From: JAQGMJ01 sp036271855
GTDB taxonomy: Bacteria; Pseudomonadota; Gammaproteobacteria; Burkholderiales; JAEUOS01
Assembly (NCBI GenBank): GCA_036271855.1
Contig: DATAZV010000409.1
Span: 1 to 5,085 of the forward strand
Direction: 5' to 3'
DNA: 5,085 bases
Position numbers and translations under genes: made by a program. The notes under the pieces were generated by a model. That model worked only from the letters and a program-made list of their open reading frames with translations. It made no database searches and was not told where the DNA came from. How positions within the stretch are numbered: position 1 is the stretch's first letter; each line of letters begins with the position of its first letter. This document shows positions 1 to 4,977 of the stretch, one piece after another.

Positions 1-27
1 ATTGGCCAATTCAGCGGCGACACTCAT
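1..27 (-). CDS. Start of an unidentified minus-strand gene, cut by the left edge
   Basis: On the minus strand an ATG at 25-27 opens a frame that reads MSVAAELAN to the window edge. A GAGGA Shine-Dalgarno sequence (complement of 35-39) sits 7 nt upstream, which is what makes this a believable start. Nine codons cannot identify a product. The gene lies 183 nt downstream of Bug receptor 1 on the same strand, so it could be a later member of that transcription unit or have its own promoter. Confidence 0.5.
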
Positions 28-139
28 CAGGATTTCCTCGCGAACAGGTTACGGACCGCGGTGGCCCGGGAGCTGGTCCGCGCATGATGCACCGAAAACG
101 CCTGGCGGCTCAACCAGGGGATTGGATCATCCGGGGCGC
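28..139 (-). promoter_or_regulatory. Short non-coding stretch with a weak possible promoter for the left-edge gene
   Basis: No gene is supported here on either strand. On the minus strand a TTGAGC (complement of 108-113) and a CATCAT (complement of 84-89) are separated by 18 nt and point toward the start at 27. Each matches four of six sigma-70 consensus bases. This is a weak match in GC-rich DNA and is offered only as a candidate. Confidence 0.18.
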
Positions 140-160
140 AAAAAATTCCGTGCAGGAATC
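140..160 (-). terminator. Possible weak intrinsic terminator after Bug receptor 1
   Basis: Read on the minus strand, ATTCC and GGAAT (complements of 155-159 and 145-149) form a 5-bp stem around a TGCAC loop. A G-U pair can lengthen it by one, and a run of T (complement of 140-145) follows at once. It lies about 50 nt past the Bug receptor 1 stop codon. The order of stem then T-run is right for a Rho-independent terminator, but the stem is short and only two pairs are G-C, so efficiency is doubtful. Confidence 0.35.
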
Positions 161-210
161 GCGCCTGTCGGTTCCTGCCTGCCGGCCGGCAGCGCAGCGC
201 CAGGCAAGTT

Positions 211-1179
211 CTATTGCGGCGTGATGCCGGCCTCGCGGATCACCTTGCCCCACTTCTCCTGCTCGGCCTTGATGTAGCGGTCGGCTTCTGGCGCGGTGCT
301 GCCCAGGGGCTCGGCGCCCAGGCCGATCAGCTTGTCCTTGATCGCCGGCTTGGCGACCATGCGATTCACCTCGGCATTCAGGCGCGCGAGGATTTCCGGC
401 GGGGTTTTGGCCGGGGCCAGCAGGGCAAACCAGCCCAGCACCTCGAAATTGGACAACGCGCCGCCGGAGGAAGCGACGGTGGGCAGGTCGGGCATCAGCG
501 AACTGCGCTTCAGGCTGGAAATGGCGATCGCGCGCAGGCTGCCGGCCTTGACATGCGGCACGATCACCGCGACGTTTTCGAATAGCATCGGCACGCGGCC
601 GGAGAGCACGTCGGGCATCAATGCACCGGTGCCCTTGTAGGGCACGTGCATGATGTTGACGCCGGCGCTGCGCTTGAGCAGCTCCCCCGCCAGATGCTGG
701 CCGGTGCCGGGGCTGGAGGAAGCAAACTCGACCTTGCCGGGATTGGCTTTCAGGTAGGCGATCAGCGTGGCCATATTGGTGGCGGGCATGCTCGGGTGCA
801 CCACCAGCAGGTAGGGCGTGGTGGCGATCATCGCGATCGGCACCAGTTCCGACTCCGCATACGGCAGGCTGCTGTACAGCGCCGGCACCGTGCCATGGGC
901 GCTGGAGACCACGATCAGGGTGTGACCATCCGGCAACGCCTTGGCGGCGATGCCGCTGGCGATGATGCCGCTGGCGCCGCCGCGGTTGTCGACCACGGCG
1001 GACTTGCCCAGTCCTTCGCTGAGTTCCTGGGCGACGATGCGCCCGACCACGTCGGTGGTGCCGCCGGGCGGAAAGCCGACCAGCACGCGGATGGTCTGCG
1101 AGGGATAGGGGTCGGCGGCGTGCGCAGTGGCACACAAGGCCAGCAGCACCGCACAGGCGCGCAATCCGGGTTTGAACAT
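211..1179 (-). CDS. Bug-family TTT periplasmic solute-binding protein (receptor 1)
   Basis: This 322-residue protein is a tripartite tricarboxylate transporter receptor of the Bug family, which captures small carboxylates or related ligands in the periplasm. A signal peptide is clear: a basic start (MFKPGLR), a hydrophobic core and an AHA|A cleavage site after residue 21. The mature N-terminus holds the family hallmark, a YPSQTIRVLVGF strand leading into PPGGTTD (37-43), then VVDNRGGASG (62-71) and PDGHTL (83-88). HVPYKGTG (178-185), VKAGSLRA (210-217) and LAPAKTPPEIL (254-264) complete the family pattern, and the length is normal. The ATG at 1179 is chosen over one 34 codons upstream because AAGGTGGAG lies just before it and the signal peptide begins there. 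No TTT membrane subunits are near, so it looks like an orphan receptor. The ligand cannot be read from the sequence. It is divergent from the dioxygenase gene and may share control with it. Confidence 0.94.
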   Translation of the reverse strand: MFKPGLRACAVLLALCATAHAADPYPSQTIRVLVGFPPGGTTDVVGRIVAQELSEGLGKSAVVDNRGGASGIIASGIAAKALPDGHTLIVVSSAHGTVPALYSSLPYAESELVPIAMIATTPYLLVVHPSMPATNMATLIAYLKANPGKVEFASSSPGTGQHLAGELLKRSAGVNIMHVPYKGTGALMPDVLSGRVPMLFENVAVIVPHVKAGSLRAIAISSLKRSSLMPDLPTVASSGGALSNFEVLGWFALLAPAKTPPEILARLNAEVNRMVAKPAIKDKLIGLGAEPLGSTAPEADRYIKAEQEKWGKVIREAGITPQ

Positions 1180-1181
1180 GT

Positions 1182-1190
1182 CTCCACCTT
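1182..1190 (-). promoter_or_regulatory. Ribosome binding site fixing the Bug receptor 1 start
   Basis: The complement of this stretch reads AAGGTGGAG and ends 2 nt before the ATG at 1179, with its AAGGTG core at ordinary spacing. No comparable site precedes the in-frame ATG at 1281, and only the 1179 start puts the signal peptide at the N-terminus. Confidence 0.7.
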
Positions 1191-1197
1191 TTATGGT

Positions 1198-1213
1198 CCG
1201 GCTTTGGGGCCGG
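1198..1213 (-). other. Small inverted repeat in the Bug receptor 1 leader
   Basis: CCGGC (1198-1202) and GCCGG (1209-1213) flank a 6-nt loop, giving a 5-bp all-GC hairpin in the mRNA leader. It lies just upstream of the Shine-Dalgarno sequence and, if the candidate promoter is right, right at the 5' end of the transcript. It could stabilise the 5' end, but stems this short occur often by chance at this GC content. Confidence 0.3.
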
Positions 1214-1224
1214 TTATGAGGCGC

Positions 1225-1254
1225 ATCGTAGAGTGAGCGCGCATCGTGCGTCAA
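1225..1254 (-). promoter_or_regulatory. Candidate sigma-70 promoter for Bug receptor 1
   Basis: On the minus strand TTGACG (complement of 1249-1254, five of six consensus bases) and TACGAT (complement of 1225-1230, four of six) are separated by 18 nt. Transcription would begin near 1218, giving a leader of about 40 nt with the strong Shine-Dalgarno sequence in it. A 9-bp direct repeat, GCGCATCGT at 1221-1229 and 1239-1247, overlaps the -10 element and the spacer. Confidence 0.42.
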
Positions 1255-1293
1255 TCGCTTTTGCCGCTGCACCCGCAGCATAAGCGCGGGCGA

Positions 1294-1322
1294 TGGACAA
1301 AGCCGGTTGAATTGGCTACATT
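1294..1322 (+). promoter_or_regulatory. Candidate sigma-70 promoter for the dioxygenase gene
   Basis: TGGACA (1294-1299, five of six bases of the -35 consensus) is followed after 17 nt by TACATT (1317-1322, four of six bases of the -10 consensus). A start near 1329 would leave a leader of about 100 nt that contains the inverted repeat at 1352-1387. The match is moderate. A second -35-like TTGTCA at 1385-1390 lacks a good -10 partner. Confidence 0.32.
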
Positions 1323-1351
1323 GGTTTCACAAGATTGCTGCCGATCGTTTT

Positions 1352-1387
1352 CAAAAACATGACAGTCTCGCCAGAGCCATGTTTTTG
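1352..1387 (+). promoter_or_regulatory. 10-bp perfect inverted repeat upstream of the dioxygenase gene
   Basis: CAAAAACATG (1352-1361) and its exact reverse complement CATGTTTTTG (1378-1387) flank a 16-nt spacer. The arms are about 26 bp apart centre to centre, roughly two and a half helical turns, and end 40 nt before the ATG at 1428. The arms are A/T-rich against a GC-rich background. It could be an operator for a dimeric or tetrameric regulator, or an mRNA hairpin in the leader. The right arm is not followed by a T-run, so it is not a normal terminator. Confidence 0.5.
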
Positions 1388-1427
1388 TCACTATTCATGC
1401 AGTTCTCAAAAGACACGGAGACAAACC

Positions 1428-2360
1428 ATGCCCGGCATCACCGTCACCCCGGTCGGCTACGCGCTCGGCGCGGAGGTCACCGGCATCGACCTGGCCCAGC
1501 CGATGTCCAAAGCCGATGCGCAGGCCGTGCTCGAGGCCTGGCACAAGCACCTGATTTTGGTGTTTCCGGACCAGCACATCACGCCGCAGCAGCAGATCGA
1601 CTTCAGCCGCCATTTCGGCGCCCTCGACCAGCACGAAAGCCAGCCCTTCAACCGGCACCCCGAGTATGACGAGGTGATGCTGATCACCAACAAGCTGGTG
1701 CGCGGCAAGCCCTCGCAGACCAAAACGGCCGGGCAGAACTGGCATACCGATCTCTCCTACACCATTCGGCCGGCCAAGGGCACCACGCTTTACTGCGTGG
1801 AAAAGCCAACGGTGGGCGGCGACACCCTGTTCGCCAATATGTATCTGGCTTACGAGACCCTGTCGGACAAGATGCGCCAGTTTCTCGACGGCCTGGAGGG
1901 CGTGCATGACGCCAGCCTGGTGGCCAGCCTGGACAAGCGCGACCCGGCGCTGACCGCCGAATTCAAGCGCCTGAACCCACTGGTGATCCACCCGGCGGTG
2001 CGCACCCACCCCGGCACCAATCGCCGCGCGCTGTACGTCAACCAGCGGGTGCGCAACTTTCTCGGCATGAGCGAAGGCGAGAGCCGCGCAATCATCGATT
2101 ACCTGTGCGACTACGCGGTACAGCCGCGCTTCGTCTACCGCCATCGCTGGCGCCTGAACGACATGATCATGTGGGACAACCGCTGCCTGACGCACCTGGC
2201 GGTGGGCGACTACGATCCGGCCGAGTCGCGCCACATGACGCGCACTTCGCTGCTGGGCGAGTACGTGGGCCGCCTGCTCAATCCGGCGGATGCTCCGGCG
2301 GCACAGACACCAGCGCAGGCACGCGATCTCGCCGCGGCCATCAGCGACGCGCACGACTGA
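1428..2360 (+). CDS. TauD/TfdA-family Fe(II)/2-oxoglutarate-dependent dioxygenase
   Basis: This 310-residue cytoplasmic enzyme belongs to the TauD/TfdA family, which couples oxidative decarboxylation of 2-oxoglutarate to hydroxylation of a substrate such as taurine, an alkyl sulfate or an aryloxyacetate. The iron-binding facial triad is visible: H106 and D108 in NWHTD, and H256 in WDNRCLTH (249-256). R268 lies 12 residues after H256 and is the expected 2-oxoglutarate carboxylate ligand. R272 matches the TauD arginine that holds the taurine sulfonate, and H69 in GALDQH aligns with the TauD substrate histidine; both alignments are from memory. GGDTLFANMYLAYETL (130-145) is also typical. The ATG at 1428 is preferred over upstream ATGs because GGAG lies 7 nt before it and family homology starts there. 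Length is slightly above E. coli TauD because of a polar, Ala-rich C-terminal tail. Substrate is unknown; without tauABC or ssu genes here, calling it TauD itself is not justified. Confidence 0.93.
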   Translation: MPGITVTPVGYALGAEVTGIDLAQPMSKADAQAVLEAWHKHLILVFPDQHITPQQQIDFSRHFGALDQHESQPFNRHPEYDEVMLITNKLVRGKPSQTKTAGQNWHTDLSYTIRPAKGTTLYCVEKPTVGGDTLFANMYLAYETLSDKMRQFLDGLEGVHDASLVASLDKRDPALTAEFKRLNPLVIHPAVRTHPGTNRRALYVNQRVRNFLGMSEGESRAIIDYLCDYAVQPRFVYRHRWRLNDMIMWDNRCLTHLAVGDYDPAESRHMTRTSLLGEYVGRLLNPADAPAAQTPAQARDLAAAISDAHD

Positions 2361-2382
2361 TTTGCGCCGACGGAACTAAAAC

Positions 2383-2420
2383 AAAATAAAAACGGCGCCA
2401 TGCGGCGCCGTTTTTATTTT
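2383..2420. terminator. Bidirectional intrinsic terminator between convergent genes
   Basis: The arms at 2383-2399 (AAAATAAAAACGGCGCC) and 2404-2420 are perfect reverse complements over 17 bp around an ATGC loop. Each strand shows a GC-rich inner stem (CGGCGCC/GGCGCCG) followed by a T-rich tract, so it can end transcription both ways. It lies 22 nt after the dioxygenase stop (2360) and 10 nt after the Bug receptor 2 stop (2431), exactly between two convergent genes. Confidence 0.9.
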
Positions 2421-2430
2421 CGGGTACGCA

Positions 2431-3438
2431 TCAATCCACCTTGGCGCCGGAGATTTTCACCAGGTTGCGCCACTTGTCGATTTCCGGGCCGATCATCTGC
2501 CTGAACTCGGCCGGCGTGTTGCCCACCGCTTCGGAACCCTGCTCGGCCAGCTTGGCGCGGGTCTCGGGCTGTTGCAGCACCTTGACGATGGCCTCGCTCA
2601 GTTTGGCAACGATTTCCGGCGGCGTTTTGGCCGGTGCCAGGATGCCATTCCACAGCGCCACTTCATAGCCCGGCAATTGCTCGCCAATCGCCGGCACGTC
2701 GGGCAGCACGGGCGAACGCTTTTTGGTGGTGATGCCCAGCGCCTTCAGGCGGCCAGCCTTCACATAACCCACCACCTCGACCAGCGGCCCGAACACCGCC
2801 TGTATCTGCCCCGCCAAAAGATCGGTATTCGCCGGCGCCCCGCCCTTGTAAGGCACGTGCTGCATCTTGCCGCCGACCATGCTGTTGAACAGCGCGGCGG
2901 ACAGGTGTTGCGACGAGCCATTGCCCGCCGAACCGTAGTTCACCGGCCCCTTGTTTTGCTTTACGTAGGCAATGAACTCAGCCAGGTTGTTCACCGGCAT
3001 GCCGGGCCCGACCACCAGCAGGTTGGGGATCAGCGAGACCTGCGTGACGGGCGCCAGGTCTTGCGCAAAGTCGTAGCCGGGGCTGGCGTAGAGGCTGACG
3101 TTGGTGGCATGGGTGCTGGTGGCCATCAGCAGGGTGTAGCCGTCGGCTTCCGCCTTCGCCACCTGGACGGCGCCGATGTTGCCGCCCGCGCCCGGCTTGT
3201 TGTCCACCACCACTGTTTGACCCAGCAAGGGGCGCATGCCGTCAGCCACCACGCGCGCGGTGATGTCGGTGCTGCCGCCGGCGGCGAAGGGCACCACCAG
3301 GCGGATCTGATGCGCCGGCCAGGCCTGCGCATGCGTGGCGCCGGCTCCTGCGAGCAGGAGCAGAGCGCAAAGAAATCGTGAAACGGGCGGGTACGACCGG
3401 CGCGAAACGCGCGCGGCAGACTGCGTGATGCGCGGCAT
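2431..3438 (-). CDS. Bug-family TTT periplasmic solute-binding protein (receptor 2)
   Basis: This 335-residue protein is a second Bug-type TTT receptor. Family marks in order: IRLVVPFAAGGSTDITARVV (45-64), VVDNKPGAGGNIGA (77-90), ADGYTLLMA (98-106), HVPYKGG (194-200), VKAGRLKALGI (226-236), KRSPVLPDVP (240-249) and LAPAKTPPEIV (267-277). The export signal has an unusually long N-region of about 20 residues with a twin arginine at 13-14, then RFLCALLLLAGAGATHA with likely cleavage after residue 37. The start is secured by AAGGAG 6 nt before the ATG, and no other Met occurs before residue 67. It lies 67 nt downstream of the decarboxylase PP subunit on the same strand and ends at a strong terminator, so it is probably the last gene of that operon. 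Its ligand may therefore be a substrate or precursor for the decarboxylase, but Bug genes are often scattered and this link is inference. Confidence 0.94.
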   Translation of the reverse strand: MPRITQSAARVSRRSYPPVSRFLCALLLLAGAGATHAQAWPAHQIRLVVPFAAGGSTDITARVVADGMRPLLGQTVVVDNKPGAGGNIGAVQVAKAEADGYTLLMATSTHATNVSLYASPGYDFAQDLAPVTQVSLIPNLLVVGPGMPVNNLAEFIAYVKQNKGPVNYGSAGNGSSQHLSAALFNSMVGGKMQHVPYKGGAPANTDLLAGQIQAVFGPLVEVVGYVKAGRLKALGITTKKRSPVLPDVPAIGEQLPGYEVALWNGILAPAKTPPEIVAKLSEAIVKVLQQPETRAKLAEQGSEAVGNTPAEFRQMIGPEIDKWRNLVKISGAKVD

Positions 3439-3444
3439 GTTTGT

Positions 3445-3450
3445 CTCCTT
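3445..3450 (-). promoter_or_regulatory. Ribosome binding site of Bug receptor 2
   Basis: The complement reads AAGGAG with 6 nt to the ATG at 3438, a near-ideal site. It settles that the long N-region of the signal peptide, including the twin arginine, is translated. Confidence 0.8.
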
Positions 3451-3477
3451 TATATTTGTATGCCGCGACTGCTGCGC

Positions 3478-3490
3478 GCGCGGCCCGCGC
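3478..3490 (-). other. GC-rich hairpin between the decarboxylase and receptor 2 genes
   Basis: GCGCGG (3478-3483) and CCGCGC (3485-3490) mirror each other around one base; as RNA this gives a 5-bp GC stem with a 3-nt loop. It sits in the 67-nt gap downstream of the PP-subunit stop codon. No T-run follows on the minus strand, so it is not an intrinsic terminator; it might shield the upstream message from 3' decay. The gap also holds an A/T-rich stretch (3449-3460) just before receptor 2 that might carry an internal -10 element, but no matching -35 is evident. Confidence 0.3.
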
Positions 3491-3505
3491 CCGCTTCGTT
3501 TTTCT

Positions 3506-4099
3506 CTACTGATGCAGCGCTACTTCCGGCCCAAGAATCGAGATGCGCATGCGATTCTTGATATAGGACGCCTCGCGCGGCGGCAGCACCAGGGGCAGCT
3601 TTTCCGCGTCGATCTTCACCTGGGCGAACAACGGGCCGCGCATGCCGTCGATCAGCGGGCGCAGGCGCAGCACGTCCTTTTGCGCGGTGATGTTCATGGT
3701 GCGCGCGAAGCCTGCCGCCTTCGCCATGCCGGCCATATCGACGCCGTAGCCGGTGTGGGTGCGCTGCATGCCGGTCTCGCCGTAGTGCTCGTTGTCCAAC
3801 ACGATAATCGACAGGTTTTTCGGCTTTTGCACGGCGATGGTGGCCAAGGCGCCCAAGGCCATCAGCATTTCGCCGTCGCCGGTGATCACCAGCACGCGGC
3901 GCTTGGGCTGGGCCAGCGCCAGCCCCAGGCCGATCATGGCGGCCGAGCCCATCGCGCCCCAGAGGGGAAAGTTGTTGTCGTGGTCACCGGCGGCGGTGAT
4001 GTCCCAGGCCGGGGCGCCGAGGCCGCCGATCACCACCATGTCGCCGCGCTTTTTCAGCAATTCCTTGACCACCGGGCGGCGGTGCAGAAGTTCACTCAT
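3506..4099 (-). CDS. Thiamine-diphosphate decarboxylase, PP-domain subunit (sulfopyruvate decarboxylase beta/ComE-like)
   Basis: This 197-residue protein is a stand-alone pyrophosphate-binding (PP) domain of a thiamine-diphosphate enzyme. The cofactor motif is intact: G74-D75-G76 followed 26 residues later by N103 (LDN), which with D75 should bind the magnesium that holds the diphosphate. WGAMGSAAMIGLGLALAQP (47-65) and YGETGMQRTHT (106-116) match the pattern of sulfopyruvate and phosphonopyruvate decarboxylases, and the length is close to archaeal ComE. It needs the PYR-domain partner encoded just upstream to form an active site, acting as a cytoplasmic alpha/beta complex. Its ATG lies inside the end of that gene (8-nt overlap) with GGGAG 6 nt ahead, so translation is probably coupled to give equal subunit amounts. 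The decarboxylated substrate could be sulfopyruvate, phosphonopyruvate or another 3-substituted pyruvate; sequence reading alone does not decide. Confidence 0.87.
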   Translation of the reverse strand: MSELLHRRPVVKELLKKRGDMVVIGGLGAPAWDITAAGDHDNNFPLWGAMGSAAMIGLGLALAQPKRRVLVITGDGEMLMALGALATIAVQKPKNLSIIVLDNEHYGETGMQRTHTGYGVDMAGMAKAAGFARTMNITAQKDVLRLRPLIDGMRGPLFAQVKIDAEKLPLVLPPREASYIKNRMRISILGPEVALHQ

Positions 4100-4748
4100 T
4101 GATGTCTCCCGTCGGCTTGGTGAGTTTGCGGAAGTCCTTGGCGCCGGAAACGCGCTGGCCGATCAGGATGGCCACCGGACGAAATGTGTTGAACGCCAGG
4201 CGCAGCCCGGAAGACACCATTTCGGGCACGTCGGCGGCGACGTCGGCGCGCTTGACCAGCACGCCCACGGCTTCCAGCACCGCCTGGGTGGAGTCGCCCA
4301 TCGGCACCTGGGCAGCATTGAATTCGCCGTGGTCGCCGCGCATGGTGACCAGGATCAGCAGCGGCATGCTGCACGCCACCGGCAGGGAGAGCATGTTGAT
4401 GCAGTTGCCCACGCCGCTGCTTTGCATCAGCAGCACGCCCTTGTCGCCGCCCAGCCAGGCGCCGGCCAGCAGGCCCACGCCTTCTTCCTCGGTGGTCAGG
4501 CGCACGATGCGCATGCTCTTGTCCGCTTCGCAGAGCTGGATCAGGCGCGAGTGGCCGGCGTCCGGCACCAGGCCGACCTGGCGGATGCCGGCTTCCACCA
4601 GCATGGGATGGACCTGCTCGGCCCAGTGGGACGAACCCGCGGGCATCACCGGCTTGACCGGCGCCGGGGCGGAACGCGCCGCGGCGGCGCGCGGGCGGCG
4701 GGCAGCGGCACGCGCCGCGGGCCTGGCCGCCTTTGAAACTGTTGTCAT
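4092..4748 (-). CDS. Thiamine-diphosphate decarboxylase, PYR-domain subunit (sulfopyruvate decarboxylase alpha/ComD-like) with basic N-terminal tail
   Basis: This 218-residue protein carries the pyrimidine-binding (PYR) domain that completes the active site of the downstream PP subunit. The core starts near residue 40. TTEEEGVGLLAGAWLGG (85-101) contains the glutamate that activates thiamine; spacing to G96 points to E87. MQSSGVGNCINML (108-120) is a hallmark of sulfopyruvate/phosphonopyruvate decarboxylases, as is MRGDHGEFN (136-144). The first 34 or so residues are an extra tail of Ala, Arg and Pro with eight basic and no acidic residues; archaeal ComD lacks it. The tail is probably real: GGAG lies 5 nt before the ATG at 4748, while the next in-frame ATG (Met35) has no ribosome site. 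An ATG at 4811 is less likely because the 4748 site is so well placed. It is first gene of the operon alpha-beta-receptor 2, facing a divergent gene at 4978. Confidence 0.87.
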   Translation of the reverse strand: MTTVSKAARPAARAAARRPRAAAARSAPAPVKPVMPAGSSHWAEQVHPMLVEAGIRQVGLVPDAGHSRLIQLCEADKSMRIVRLTTEEEGVGLLAGAWLGGDKGVLLMQSSGVGNCINMLSLPVACSMPLLILVTMRGDHGEFNAAQVPMGDSTQAVLEAVGVLVKRADVAADVPEMVSSGLRLAFNTFRPVAILIGQRVSGAKDFRKLTKPTGDINE

Positions 4749-4753
4749 CTTGT

Positions 4754-4757
4754 CTCC
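4754..4757 (-). promoter_or_regulatory. Ribosome binding site fixing the PYR-subunit start
   Basis: The complement reads GGAG, 5 nt before the ATG at 4748. It favours this start over both the upstream ATG at 4811 and the downstream Met35, and so places the basic tail in the protein. Confidence 0.65.
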
Positions 4758-4811
4758 AGAGTGGGTCGTGTATCCTCGCCCGCGCGCACCTTGGCGTAGC
4801 GGACCATGCAT

Positions 4812-4817
4812 ATATTA
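4812..4817 (-). promoter_or_regulatory. Possible -10 element for the decarboxylase operon
   Basis: The complement reads TAATAT, inside an A/T-rich island (4806-4817) in otherwise GC-rich DNA, about 64 nt upstream of the PYR-subunit ATG. No convincing -35 hexamer lies 16-18 nt upstream on the minus strand, so an activator may be needed or this may not be the promoter. The palindrome at 4930-4960 offers an alternative TATAAA further upstream. Confidence 0.25.
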
Positions 4818-4929
4818 GCTTGCGACGGCAAATCCTAAGGCCCACGCCGCGGCGGGACAACCGCCGGGTGCGCATTTCCCGCATTAGCACCGCGCCCGTC
4901 CCACTGAGCGGGATCGGCCACAGCTTCAA

Positions 4930-4960
4930 ATTAATGGTATAAACTATTTATACGTTTAAT
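4930..4960. promoter_or_regulatory. 31-bp imperfect palindrome, candidate operator in the divergent promoter region
   Basis: Inner arms GTATAAA (4937-4943) and TTTATAC (4947-4953) are perfect reverse complements around CTA. Outer arms ATTAA (4930-4934) and TTAAT (4956-4960) also pair, with two mismatched positions between, so 12 of 14 positions are symmetric. It is sharply A/T-rich in GC-rich surroundings. TATAAA occurs on both strands (4938-4943 plus; complement of 4947-4952 minus) and resembles a -10 hexamer, five of six bases. On the plus strand that would start transcription near 4950, a short leader for the gene at 4978. The design fits a dimeric regulator that controls its own gene and perhaps the divergent operon. 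The regulator family is not determinable, although GTATA/TATAC half-sites are seen with some GntR-type proteins. Confidence 0.6.
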
Positions 4961-4977
4961 CGAAAGGGAATCCACGC

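Noticed and set aside
179..192. 14-bp palindrome CTGCCGGCCGGCAG downstream of Bug receptor 1
   Set aside because: No T-run follows on either strand and such GC palindromes are frequent by chance at this base composition. The stem with T-run at 140-160 is the better terminator candidate.
945..975. Tandem GATGCCGCTGGC-like repeat
   Set aside because: It encodes the ASGIIASGIAA segment that is a normal conserved part of Bug proteins, so the repeat follows from the protein sequence.
110..1135. A long minus-strand frame overlapping Bug receptor 1 out of register
   Set aside because: The product is Arg/Gly/Ala-rich with no family motif, and it overlaps a clear receptor gene with a signal peptide.
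1395..2354. A long open frame antisense to the dioxygenase gene
   Set aside because: Its product has no recognisable family pattern, while the plus-strand protein has every catalytic residue of its family. Long antisense frames are expected in GC-rich genes with G/C third positions.
3335..4736. Overlapping plus-strand frames across the decarboxylase genes
   Set aside because: They are rich in His, Gln, Ala and Arg, without motifs or good ribosome sites, and are shadows of the minus-strand genes.
4749..4977. Riboswitch, small RNA or thiamine-responsive THI box ahead of the ThDP-enzyme operon
   Set aside because: No conserved riboswitch core or paired domains could be recognised. A covariance-model search of this interval against the TPP riboswitch family would settle it.
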